This document shows positions 1-8,147 of a stretch of DNA of 64,000 nt, one piece after another. Both the position numbers and the translations under genes were made by a program. The notes under the pieces were generated by a model. That model was not told the DNA's origin and ran no database searches. It was given only the letters and a program-made list of their open reading frames with translations. The stretch comes from JAVBTR01 sp031556065 (GTDB lineage Bacteria > Bacillota > Clostridia > Christensenellales > Aristaeellaceae): NCBI GenBank assembly GCA_031556065.1, contig JAVBTR010000008.1, positions 62,001 through 126,000 of the forward strand, in the 5' to 3' direction. Positions within the stretch are counted from its first letter, which is position 1, and every line of letters begins with the position of its first letter.

Positions 1-1041
1 CATATGGGCCATGGCATATTTGTAGCTCAATTCAAAATGGCCCTTAAAGCCCGAAAAAGCCTCCAACATTTTGGGAACTGTTGTCATATGGGAGCGGTGA
101 ATGAGCGTAAATTTCCGGCCCGGCTCTTTTGCAAGGGCATCCTCAATGCCCCGGCCATAGGTTTCCCGGACCCATTTCACATCCTGCTCTTCTGTCCATC
201 CGGCGGCCATGTTTTCCCCTGCTGTAACACCGATTCCTTTTAGCAGTGGGTAGGTTTCTAAAAGGGCCGCCACGCTGTGACGGTAATAATCGGCGGTATG
301 GGGATCGTTGGGGCTTTCTGTGAAGCCGTAGCCGGAATCTTCCAGGCCGTAGAGGTAAATGTTCCAGGAGAAAAGATAAACATCAATGCAGCGGTCCTTG
401 GCATAAGCCATAACACCTTGCCAAAAGGCAATCTTTTCTTCAATAGAAAGGCGCTTAATGGTAATAAGGGTCTTTTTCATTTTATCGGTGTAAAATCCCA
501 TGGCCCGAGAGGTGCCACCAGCAGGATAAGCACCCCGCATCACATCATTGAGTGCCGCCTCAGGGTATTTGGGGACCTTCACCATGGAGGGGAATGGCCC
601 CAGGTTCCATAAGGAAAGCACGTTGTAGCGGTTTTGCGCCATCCTGTCCAAAAGCCCTTGCCAGAAGGAAAACTCCCACATGTTTTGAATGTTCATCTGG
701 GCGCTGTCCCCGCAATCAGAATAGCTGGGGGTGCGAGCGTCCAGCGGTACATTGATCTTAAGACCCCGGTTTAAGATTTTCGGGGAAGCTTGCTTGTCCT
801 TTAGCCCGTTGGTGCCGTGAAGGATTTCGATTTCATCTTTCAGATCCAGCAGCCCATACATAGCCCCGGCTGCATCCCTTGCGGTAAGAAGGGAGCCTTT
901 ACGGCAATAGCCTTGGGGCGGAATACTGGGATCAACAGCGATTGAAAGCTCGAGCTTTGCCTCATGGCGCTCAAGGGCCTTTTCAAGTTCCCTTGTGGCA
1001 AAGCGGATAGGTTCGCCATCCAATTGAAAGCGGCTGTCCAT
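1..1041 (-). CDS. Glycoside-hydrolase-like protein, partial (3' end outside window)
   Basis: An open frame of 347 codons runs leftward from an ATG at 1041 to the window edge without a stop. The ATG lies just before the stop of the upstream permease gene (1046), so it is translationally linked to the sugar transporter. The N-terminal part looks like the small alpha/beta domain that precedes the TIM barrel in GH67/GH20-type enzymes. After about residue 90 comes a barrel-like region (NRGLKINVPLDART, then PSYSDCGDSAQMN, NRYNVLSLWNLGPFPS) that I recognise from uncharacterised alpha-glucuronidase-like proteins in Firmicute sugar operons. No signal peptide is seen, so it should be cytoplasmic. The family assignment is from memory of similar proteins, and the catalytic residues lie in the missing part or cannot be named. 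Confidence 0.6.
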   Translation of the reverse strand, partial: MDSRFQLDGEPIRFATRELEKALERHEAKLELSIAVDPSIPPQGYCRKGSLLTARDAAGAMYGLLDLKDEIEILHGTNGLKDKQASPKILNRGLKINVPLDARTPSYSDCGDSAQMNIQNMWEFSFWQGLLDRMAQNRYNVLSLWNLGPFPSMVKVPKYPEAALNDVMRGAYPAGGTSRAMGFYTDKMKKTLITIKRLSIEEKIAFWQGVMAYAKDRCIDVYLFSWNIYLYGLEDSGYGFTESPNDPHTADYYRHSVAALLETYPLLKGIGVTAGENMAAGWTEEQDVKWVRETYGRGIEDALAKEPGRKFTLIHRSHMTTVPKMLEAFSGFKGHFELSYKYAMAHM

Positions 1042-1045
1042 GGCC

Positions 1046-1903
1046 TTAGCCCTTGACGGCGCCAGCCGTCAGTCCTTCGATAAAATAACGGTTAAAGAAC
1101 ATGTAGACGACGATCATCGGCAGCATGGAAATGGCCGTGCCAGCCAGCATCAGGTTCCATGAAGAGGCTGCTTCGCCGGAGCTTTTAAGGCTTACCACCC
1201 CCACTACCAGGGGCATGCGGGCAGGGTTTGAAAGGGTGAAGACCATCGGCAGAAGGTAATCGTTCCAAGAATGGCGGAATTCTAAAATGGCGATGGTAGC
1301 GATCAATGGCTTTAAAAGGGGAAAAATAATGTAACGGAAGATGCCAAAGAAGGAACAGCCGTCAATGCGGGCGGCTTCATCAATCTCCATGGAGATGGAA
1401 CGGATATAGGTGCGGGTAATGAAAAGATTGGTCACATTAAGGCCCAGCACCCTTATGATTACCACGCCCCAAAGAGTTTTATTGATGCCCAGGAACTTGG
1501 CGATAACCACGGTGGGGTAAAGGGTTAAACTGCCCAAGGAAACGAACATGGAGGAAACCACCATGCCGAAAAGCAGGTTCTTGCCACGAAATTGGCCCCG
1601 CTCAAAGGCATAGCCCGCCACCGTGCTGGTAATGATGGTGCCGATTACGATAGAGGCGGACATATATAGGCTGTTCCAGGTGTATTGCTCGAAATTGGCC
1701 AGGTTCCAGGCCTGCTTGTAATTATCCAATACGAATTTTTCAGGCAAGATGGTGCTGCCGGAAGTAAGCAGCTCCTGGTTGCTTTTAAAAGAACCCATAA
1801 AGGTGTAGAAGATAGGGAAAATAGTAAACATGAACACAACGCTCAGCACCAGGAAAACCAGGACATTACTGATCTGCTTTTTTTGCTTGTAAGTAACCGT
1901 CAT
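1046..1903 (-). CDS. Carbohydrate ABC transporter permease, MalG/CUT1 type
   Basis: A 285-residue inner-membrane permease of the CUT1 family. It has about six hydrophobic segments, an N-terminal membrane anchor (residues 15-35), and the EAA-type cytoplasmic loop (EIDEAARIDGCSFFGIFRYI, near residues 173-192) that contacts the ATPase. The C-terminus GLTAGAVKG is typical of this half of CUT1 pairs. It follows the partner permease by 12 nt. No ATPase is encoded nearby, which is usual for Firmicutes that share one MsmX-like ATPase among several sugar importers. The substrate cannot be read directly, but neighbours suggest an oligosaccharide or uronate. Confidence 0.9.
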   Translation of the reverse strand: MTVTYKQKKQISNVLVFLVLSVVFMFTIFPIFYTFMGSFKSNQELLTSGSTILPEKFVLDNYKQAWNLANFEQYTWNSLYMSASIVIGTIITSTVAGYAFERGQFRGKNLLFGMVVSSMFVSLGSLTLYPTVVIAKFLGINKTLWGVVIIRVLGLNVTNLFITRTYIRSISMEIDEAARIDGCSFFGIFRYIIFPLLKPLIATIAILEFRHSWNDYLLPMVFTLSNPARMPLVVGVVSLKSSGEAASSWNLMLAGTAISMLPMIVVYMFFNRYFIEGLTAGAVKG

Positions 1904-1915
1904 CCTGCCCGCCTC

Positions 1916-2854
1916 CTAGTAAATGCTGTTCATGCGCTTGCTAATACGCATATAGGTAAGGGAAATAACCGCCAGAAAAACCCCCGTTACGATGGACATG
2001 GCGGAGGCGTAGCCTACCTCAATAGCCCTCCCTGAATAGCCAAAGAAATACTTGAACACATAGGTCATGATTACTTCGGTTTTGCCCCCTGGCGCCCCGT
2101 TGGTGGAGGCCAGAACCAAGTCACTTACCTTTAAGCTTCCCACAATGGCCATAAGGATGACCACCTGCATAATGGGCCCAATCAGTGGCAGGGTAATTTT
2201 GAAAAACCGCTGCATGGGAGTGACCCCATCGATGGAGGCGCATTCATATAATTCTTTTGGGATGCTTTGCAGGGCCATTAAAAAGAAGATCATATTAATG
2301 GGAAAGTAGTTCCAAATGGAGGCGATGCCCATCATGCTAAGGGCCGTCCATTTGTTACCCATCCAGTTAATAGGCCGTGAAATAAGCCCGATGGATTGGA
2401 GAATGTTATTCACAATGCCATCGAAGGAAGCGAACATTAAAGAAAAGATCAGGCCTACAATGGCTGTGGAGGTAATGGCAGGCAGGAAAAGGGATACACG
2501 GAAAAACCCTGTGCCTTTAATACCCTTGTTCAAAAGCACTGCCAGAAAAAGCGCCAGGGGGATTTCGATAATCAGCTTGCCAGCGGATAGAATAATGGTA
2601 TTGAGCATGGCATCCCAAAAGGCGGCATCCCGGGTAAAGAGCCTGGCGAAGTTATCCAGCCCGATATAGCTTGCGGCAATGCCGTTTGAACGGTAAAGGC
2701 AAAAACGCAGGATATAAACGATGGGCACATAGGTAAACAGGCAAAAGCCCAGCATCATAGGCAGCAGCATTAAGATTGCCTGGGATGAATCGTTCTTAAA
2801 GGGATTGCGCCCGCCGTGGAGGCTGCTGGATTGGCGTTTGTTTACCGATAGCAT
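1916..2854 (-). CDS. Carbohydrate ABC transporter permease, MalF/UgpA/CUT1 type
   Basis: The partner CUT1 permease, about 312 residues. A first membrane helix follows a basic N-terminus (MLLPMMLGFCLFTYVPI), and further helices lead to an EAA loop with the sequence LYECASIDGVTPMQRFFKIT near residue 215. The ATG at 2854 is preferred because GAGAGG sits nine bases upstream. An in-frame ATG at 2863 overlaps the stop of the oxidoreductase gene and has no room for a ribosome site. The gene is in the same leftward operon as the solute-binding protein at 4296-5654. Confidence 0.88.
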   Translation of the reverse strand: MLSVNKRQSSSLHGGRNPFKNDSSQAILMLLPMMLGFCLFTYVPIVYILRFCLYRSNGIAASYIGLDNFARLFTRDAAFWDAMLNTIILSAGKLIIEIPLALFLAVLLNKGIKGTGFFRVSLFLPAITSTAIVGLIFSLMFASFDGIVNNILQSIGLISRPINWMGNKWTALSMMGIASIWNYFPINMIFFLMALQSIPKELYECASIDGVTPMQRFFKITLPLIGPIMQVVILMAIVGSLKVSDLVLASTNGAPGGKTEVIMTYVFKYFFGYSGRAIEVGYASAMSIVTGVFLAVISLTYMRISKRMNSIY

Positions 2855-2859
2855 GAAGA

Positions 2860-4218
2860 TCATCCTCTCTTGGGCAGTTCAAAACCTTGGGCAGTTAAGG
2901 CGGCTTGAAGCAAACCCACCTCGATCTTTTTAGGGCTGATGTTTTCTTTGACTGCCATGGAGGCGGCAAGGCCCGCCGCATCGCCGGTCATCATGCAAAG
3001 GGAAATGGCGCGGACGCCGCTTTGGGCCACGTGCTCGCAGCTTAAACAACGGCCTGCCACCAATAGATTATCTACGTTCACAGGCAAAAGGCTGCGGTAA
3101 GGCACCTGGAAGCTGCGGTCATCCGTAGGGGGTTCGTAAATATGGCCTTGATAGCCTTTTCCCTCCACATTGCCATCCCCATCCATATTGCCGTCGGGGG
3201 CCAGCATGTCGTAAAAGCGGGGGTAAACGGCGACGCAATCATCAAAGTGTACCCGGTTTTCCATATCGTCGATGGTTAGTATATATTCGCCGTGAATCCG
3301 GCGACTGTCCCTGAAGCCGATTTCCGGTGCCATAGCGGCAATTTCGGTGTTTTCAAACCCGGGGAAATGGGCCTTCATATACCGGTAAATATCCATAATA
3401 TAGCCCCGGCACTCCAGTTCGCCCCGGGTCAGTTCGTCTATATCGGTAGGATCGATGCCGTAAGCGCAGGCGTAGTTTACATAGGAAACAATGCCCGCGT
3501 TTGTCAGGCGACCGAAGGGCAAATCCTGCCGCTTGCAGGGAAGCCCGGTGAGCCCTGCCCGGTAATCATCGTGGAAGCGCTGGCCCAATACCTTTAGCTG
3601 ATCTCCATCCTTTAAAAGGTTCTTTGTATCCGCTCCGGCTAAACGAACGCTGACAGTGCCAGGCTGGCAAAGCCCGTCTGTGGCACGGCCCTGAGAAAAA
3701 GGCACTCCTGCGGCAAAAGCCACGTCCCCGTCGCCGGTGCAATCGATAACCACTTTGGCTTTGATGGCCACAGGACCTTTCTTTGTTTGAATGATTACGC
3801 AATCAATGAGCCCATCTTTGAGAACAACCTCATTTACGAAGGCATGAAGCTTTAGTTCCACTCCCGCGTCCCGGATGAAGCCATCCAGGAAAACCTTTAG
3901 ATATTCGCTGTGAAAGCGGTGAGGTGCGTTGGGGCGAAGATCATCGGAAGGGAAGGCAATATCATAGGCCAGTTCCAGTTCTGCGTAAATTCCCTGGGGG
4001 TGGAAAATCGTGCCGCGCATGAAATAGTTGCAGCTTTCTACAAAGCTGGCCGTAATGTTGCCGCCCAGAAAGCCCCGCTTTTCAAGAAGCATGGTCTTAT
4101 TGCCCTGTCGCGCCGCGCTGACAGCTGCGCCTATGCCTGCGGGGCCGCCGCCGATAACCAATACATCGGTTTCTTCATAAGTGGAAAGATGTTTAGCCGG
4201 TATGATAATCCCCATCAT
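2860..4218 (-). CDS. FAD-dependent oxidoreductase (FAD_oxidored family)
   Basis: A soluble flavoprotein of about 452 residues. A Rossmann dinucleotide motif, VLVIGGGPAGIGAA, begins near residue 20 and is followed by the LLEKRGFLGGN segment typical of the FAD_oxidored family (PF12831). A second FAD contact, VVIDCTGDGDVA, lies near residue 160, and the C-terminal VNNLLVAGRCLS-type motif closes the FAD site. The family includes enzymes of unknown substrate that often sit in carbohydrate operons. ATG 4218 is chosen because GGAGGAAAG lies directly before it; the in-frame ATG at 4230 is part of that ribosome site. It overlaps the downstream permease by a few bases. It probably oxidises a sugar or uronate imported by the transporter, but the substrate is unknown. 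Confidence 0.8.
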   Translation of the reverse strand: MMGIIIPAKHLSTYEETDVLVIGGGPAGIGAAVSAARQGNKTMLLEKRGFLGGNITASFVESCNYFMRGTIFHPQGIYAELELAYDIAFPSDDLRPNAPHRFHSEYLKVFLDGFIRDAGVELKLHAFVNEVVLKDGLIDCVIIQTKKGPVAIKAKVVIDCTGDGDVAFAAGVPFSQGRATDGLCQPGTVSVRLAGADTKNLLKDGDQLKVLGQRFHDDYRAGLTGLPCKRQDLPFGRLTNAGIVSYVNYACAYGIDPTDIDELTRGELECRGYIMDIYRYMKAHFPGFENTEIAAMAPEIGFRDSRRIHGEYILTIDDMENRVHFDDCVAVYPRFYDMLAPDGNMDGDGNVEGKGYQGHIYEPPTDDRSFQVPYRSLLPVNVDNLLVAGRCLSCEHVAQSGVRAISLCMMTGDAAGLAASMAVKENISPKKIEVGLLQAALTAQGFELPKRG

Positions 4219-4295
4219 GCTTTCCTCCATATTAGGTAAAAATCGGGCGGGACGGCTTTAGACCGCGCCCGCCCAGTTGAGTTAATAAAACTTAA

Positions 4296-5654
4296 TTACT
4301 TGCTGCGCTGAATGACACTGTCTTCGGGCAGCTTGAACAGATCCAATTGTTCCGGGGTCAGGGCCTCCAGGGCCTTGTTGTAGCGGGTGTCGCAATCGGC
4401 CAGAGCGCCTGCCACATCGGAACCAGCTTGGCCGGAGATCAGGTTTACCAGCACTTCGCGGTAGGCGGGGCCTTCCACGCTGATGAGGGTATCAGGCATG
4501 GGCTGCATAACGAATTTCTCTTCGATGTTGGCAAATTCCGCAAAGCCCTTGGCTTCGGGCTGGCGGGTGGCCAGGTCAATGGCTTCTTGACGGATGGGCA
4601 CATATAGGCCCTGTTCGTACATAGCGGCAGCACATTCATCGGAATAGAAGTATTCGTAAACGATCATGGCCTTTTCAGGATGTTCCATGGCTTTTTTGCC
4701 CATAACCAGCAATTGAGTAGGTTGCACGAATTCTTTATAGGGAGATTTCCCTTCTTGGAAGGTGGGTTCCGGCACAACGGCCCAATTGCACTTAGCGGGG
4801 AACTGCTCATTGTAAACGGCAGCATCAAAGCTGGCAGCACCCATAATGCCAATGCGGCCTTCGGAGAACTGGGCGCGCACGCCGTCGCCATCTAAGCCTT
4901 CAAAGCCGGGGAACACGTTGCCGTCCTGGGCAATGTTGTAAACCGCGGTAACCAGAGGTTCTAGGGCGCTGAAATCGAACTTGCCAGCGTTCCAGTCATA
5001 CCCGTAGTGGCCAGCGTTCAGGCCTGCAGGCATGGTCAGGTAGGAGCTTAAAGTCCACAGAGATTTAAGAGAAAGGCCAAAGCCGTAAGCCTTGCCGCCG
5101 GAAACATCGGTGATTTGCTTGGCGTATTCACGAACCTGATCCCAGGTCCAGCCATCGTAGGGCACTTCAATGCCGGCTTTTTCGAATAAATCGGTGTTGA
5201 CAACGAACTTATAAGTGGTGAGGTTATAGGGCAGGGTGTACACATCGTTATTGAAGATGTGGTACTGCTTGGCCAGGAGGCCATCGAACTTCTTCACCAG
5301 GTCATCGCCGCCGGGCATTGCGCTAAGAGGCACCACATAGCCTGCATTAACGAAATCCTGCATGAATTTGGTGTCTGCTCGGAACATATCGGGGGCTTCA
5401 TCGGCCTGGGCAGCAATCTTAATGGAGTCGGAGTAGCTGTCCCCGTAGACAGTGTACTCAATGTGGATGCCCTTTTCTTTGCCGATGGTGTTGTTGAATT
5501 CTTCAACCTGTTTCATCCGCAATTCTTTTTCGTGGGCGTTGTCCGACCAGACGGTGATGGTTTCCATTGTGACTGCTTCCGCAAAGGCGGCTGTCATGCC
5601 CAATAGCGGTAGTACCATCATAAGGGCAAGGGCTAAGGCTAAAAACCGTTTCAT
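4296..5654 (-). CDS. Extracellular sugar-binding protein of ABC transporter
   Basis: A 452-residue secreted binding protein of the type-1 extracellular solute-binding family. A Sec signal peptide covers residues 1-25 (KR, hydrophobic core, AFA cleavage site). There is no lipobox cysteine, which is unusual for a Gram-positive binding protein and leaves the mode of cell attachment open. Later segments (VNTDLFEKAGIEVPYDGWTW near 150-170, and SEGRIGIMG near 265) are characteristic of CUT1 binding proteins. It is the first gene of the leftward operon, with its own promoter at 5702-5729 and a CAGGAGGGG ribosome site. It delivers the unknown saccharide to the permease pair 1046-2854. Confidence 0.9.
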   Translation of the reverse strand: MKRFLALALALMMVLPLLGMTAAFAEAVTMETITVWSDNAHEKELRMKQVEEFNNTIGKEKGIHIEYTVYGDSYSDSIKIAAQADEAPDMFRADTKFMQDFVNAGYVVPLSAMPGGDDLVKKFDGLLAKQYHIFNNDVYTLPYNLTTYKFVVNTDLFEKAGIEVPYDGWTWDQVREYAKQITDVSGGKAYGFGLSLKSLWTLSSYLTMPAGLNAGHYGYDWNAGKFDFSALEPLVTAVYNIAQDGNVFPGFEGLDGDGVRAQFSEGRIGIMGAASFDAAVYNEQFPAKCNWAVVPEPTFQEGKSPYKEFVQPTQLLVMGKKAMEHPEKAMIVYEYFYSDECAAAMYEQGLYVPIRQEAIDLATRQPEAKGFAEFANIEEKFVMQPMPDTLISVEGPAYREVLVNLISGQAGSDVAGALADCDTRYNKALEALTPEQLDLFKLPEDSVIQRSK

Positions 5655-5701
5655 GTGTTCCCCTCCTGTTTTGTTTAATTTGCCAAGTAAACTGTGTCAC
5701 C

Positions 5702-5729
5702 ATTGTAGCAAAATACCAACAAGTTTCAA
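5702..5729 (-). promoter_or_regulatory. Sigma-A promoter of the sugar transporter operon
   Basis: On the minus strand TTGAAA (5729-5724) and TACAAT (5707-5702) are separated by 16 nt, 48 nt upstream of the binding-protein ATG. It lies back to back with the kinase promoter at 5829. Confidence 0.65.
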
Positions 5730-5781
5730 GATATAACTTTCTTCCACCCTAGACAATCCTTTTGTTGAAACCAATTCAAAA

Positions 5782-5805
5782 AGGGTTGAAATTTTATACA
5801 ACCCT
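5782..5805. promoter_or_regulatory. Inverted repeat, candidate operator between divergent operons
   Basis: Arms agggttg and caaccct are separated by 10 nt. The repeat lies between the two divergent promoters, so a single regulator bound here (perhaps the response regulator at 7440) could act on both operons. The function is inference. Confidence 0.4.
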
Positions 5806-5828
5806 GCCATATTCAGGGGGGTGTTCCA

Positions 5829-5857
5829 TTGACAAGTAAGCGCTGCAACGGTATGAT
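5829..5857 (+). promoter_or_regulatory. Sigma-A promoter of the kinase/glyoxylate operon
   Basis: A perfect -35 TTGACA (5829-5834) and a near-perfect -10 TATGAT (5852-5857) stand 17 nt apart. The ribosome site GGGAGG precedes the kinase ATG at 5894. Confidence 0.8.
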
Positions 5858-5893
5858 AATGCCGATTGTTATGCAATGGAAGGGAGGCAGACG

Positions 5894-7435
5894 ATGTCAC
5901 TTACGATTTTATTTATGCTTCTTTTTTCTTTGCTGCTTCTTTTTTCGGATTACCGCAATAAATATTACCTTCTTTTTATACTGATGATGTTGGGCATGTC
6001 CATGGCCATGATGACGCTGCTTTCGGACATATCTAAAAGCAGCAATTACCTGGTTCCTGGTAACTATCTCTACGCTTCACTTGAAATCCGAATCTACCGC
6101 TTGATCAACGCCATGTTTCACATTCCCATATCGGTGGTAGCGCAAATCCGCAATATGGGCATCGTAATCTATTTGGAAACGGTGTTCATGTTCGTTTATT
6201 CCTTCCATAATACCATCCGCCACGATGGCAGCCATCAACGAACGCGGAAGAAGATAATGCTCTATTCGGCCCTGGCGCTATACCCTGTGGCATTTGCCCT
6301 GTTCTATCATCCGGAAACGGCTTACCAAATTTACCATGCCTATCATACCGCCAAAGCCCCAGGGATTAGGCAGGCGCTGAGCATAGCCATTAAAACATTG
6401 GACATCACTTTAACGGCCCTGGCTCTTGTGCAGTTAAGCTACCCTGTCTTTTATCTGGTACACAATTACTTAAAGAACAGGGTAACATTTTTTTCGGAAC
6501 AGCTTAAAAGCTTGGCGGCCAGCTTGGCTCTGCTCAATTTGAGCTTCTTTTGCATGTTTTTTACGGGAGAGTTCCGCCCTTCGGTTGAAAGCGTTTTTGA
6601 ATCGGGCTTATGGCGCTACCGGCTTTCAACTCAGATTCCTATTTTTTTTACAGCATACTTGCCGGTGCTGACTTTGATGGTTCTTTCGGTGATCTTTTTT
6701 ATTCTAATCCGCTTTAAAACCCATTATCTGATGGATGGCTTCAAGGCTCGTGGGATTCAGAAAAACCTGAACACCTTGTATGCCAATGTGCGCAATATCA
6801 TGCACAATAAAAAGAACCTGGTATTCAACATCCGCATCTTGGCCCAAAGCGCCCTTGAAAACAGCGAAGACCCTAAAGCCCAGGAAAAGCTGAACCAGAT
6901 TATCGATATCTGCGAAACCAATTTGAGTGAAATTTCAAAGCTGCTGGACAATGCATGCAACCCCAGCCTTCGGCTTTCAGCTCACAACTTTATCGACGCG
7001 GTGGAAACGGCCCTTCAAGAGCAGTCGATCCCCCCAAATGTAACCATTGAAAAACAATACCAGCCTGAGGAGCTTCCCCTAAACTTTGATCTGTACCAGA
7101 TGACGGAAGCCATTGGCAATATTCTGGGCAATGCCCTGGAGGCTTTGGCTGCAAGCGATGTAGAGCGCCCCAGAATCGTTCTGACGGTTTACGCCAGCAA
7201 TAGCTGGGTTTATTTTTCGGTTACGGATAACGGCTGCGGTATTCCGAAAAAGCTGATTAAAAAGGTATTTCGCCCCTATGTTTCCACGAAAAGCAAGAAG
7301 AACAGTTGGGGTATCGGATTGAGCTATGTGTTTAATGTGGTGAAAGCCCATTATGGACACATCCGCATTCGCAGCCAAGAGAAGGCTTACACCAGCGTGG
7401 AGTTTTTGCTTCCACGCAATCGGTTAAGGAGGTAG
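5894..7435 (+). CDS. Sensor histidine kinase, multi-membrane-span, GHKL type
   Basis: A 513-residue membrane kinase. The first 275 residues hold about seven hydrophobic spans, like the 7TM sensor kinases. Next comes a short dimerisation helix in which the likely phospho-accepting histidine is H304 (IMHNKKN). This is not the usual H-[DE]-x-[RK] box, so the assignment is tentative. The ATPase domain is clear: N-box GNILGNALEA, G1 DNGCGIPKK, G2 SWGIGLSYV. It starts at ATG 5894 behind GGGAGG; an in-frame ATG at 5876 lies before the ribosome site. The response-regulator gene begins 4 nt after its stop, so the two form one two-component system. The signal is unknown but probably relates to the metabolite handled by the flanking operons. 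Confidence 0.85.
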   Translation: MSLTILFMLLFSLLLLFSDYRNKYYLLFILMMLGMSMAMMTLLSDISKSSNYLVPGNYLYASLEIRIYRLINAMFHIPISVVAQIRNMGIVIYLETVFMFVYSFHNTIRHDGSHQRTRKKIMLYSALALYPVAFALFYHPETAYQIYHAYHTAKAPGIRQALSIAIKTLDITLTALALVQLSYPVFYLVHNYLKNRVTFFSEQLKSLAASLALLNLSFFCMFFTGEFRPSVESVFESGLWRYRLSTQIPIFFTAYLPVLTLMVLSVIFFILIRFKTHYLMDGFKARGIQKNLNTLYANVRNIMHNKKNLVFNIRILAQSALENSEDPKAQEKLNQIIDICETNLSEISKLLDNACNPSLRLSAHNFIDAVETALQEQSIPPNVTIEKQYQPEELPLNFDLYQMTEAIGNILGNALEALAASDVERPRIVLTVYASNSWVYFSVTDNGCGIPKKLIKKVFRPYVSTKSKKNSWGIGLSYVFNVVKAHYGHIRIRSQEKAYTSVEFLLPRNRLRR

Positions 7436-7439
7436 AAGG

Positions 7440-8120
7440 ATGATACGGGTGCTGATTGTGGATGATATGCCGGATATCCGCGAGTATTTTCAAATGATCT
7501 TGAACCGGGAGCCGGATATCGATGTGATCGCCACGGCCCAAAGCGGCAAAGAAGGGGTTTGCCTTGCAAAGGAATTGAAGCCGGACGTGGTATTGATGGA
7601 TATCCAGATGGAAACAGAACACGCAGGTATTGATGCAGCTCAGAAAATCAAGGATTGCGTGCCCACTGCCAAGGTGATTATTTTAACCATCCACACGGAT
7701 AACGAACTGCTTTTTAAGGCTTATAACGCCGGGGTGATGGATTATATCATCAAGACCGACTCCATTACCCAGATCGTTTCCTCCATCCATAATGTTTACG
7801 AAAACCGCCTGATGCTAAGAAGCGAGGTGGCGGAAAAGATCGTGGCGGAATTTACACGGATGCAAAAGCAGCACAACAGCTTACTGTATACCTTAAACAT
7901 CTTAACCAAGCTTACCAACAGCGAGTTTGAAGTGCTTCGCTGTGTGTATGAAGGCATGAGCTATCAGCAAATCGCGCAATCGCGCTTCGTTTCACAGGCA
8001 ACGATCAAAAGCCAAGTAAACAGCATCCTAAAAAAGTTCGATCTGCTTAGGATGAAGGATGTGATCGCCCTGATGCACGAGATCGATTTCGAACGGATTT
8101 ACCACACCAAAAGGCCTTAA
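7440..8120 (+). CDS. Response regulator, NarL/LuxR family
   Basis: A 226-residue transcription regulator. The receiver domain (residues 1-120) has the acidic pair D8/D9, the phospho-acceptor D54 in VVLMDIQM, a conserved threonine in IILTIHT and a lysine in YIIKTDS. A LuxR-type helix-turn-helix (LTNSEFEVLRCVYEGMSYQQ onward, about residues 158-220) follows. It is cotranscribed with the kinase 5894-7435 and lies 27 nt before the carboligase gene, so it probably controls the three metabolic genes downstream and perhaps the divergent sugar operon through the inverted repeat at 5782. Confidence 0.9.
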   Translation: MIRVLIVDDMPDIREYFQMILNREPDIDVIATAQSGKEGVCLAKELKPDVVLMDIQMETEHAGIDAAQKIKDCVPTAKVIILTIHTDNELLFKAYNAGVMDYIIKTDSITQIVSSIHNVYENRLMLRSEVAEKIVAEFTRMQKQHNSLLYTLNILTKLTNSEFEVLRCVYEGMSYQQIAQSRFVSQATIKSQVNSILKKFDLLRMKDVIALMHEIDFERIYHTKRP

Positions 8121-8147
8121 CAAAAGAAACAACGAGGAGGATAACAC

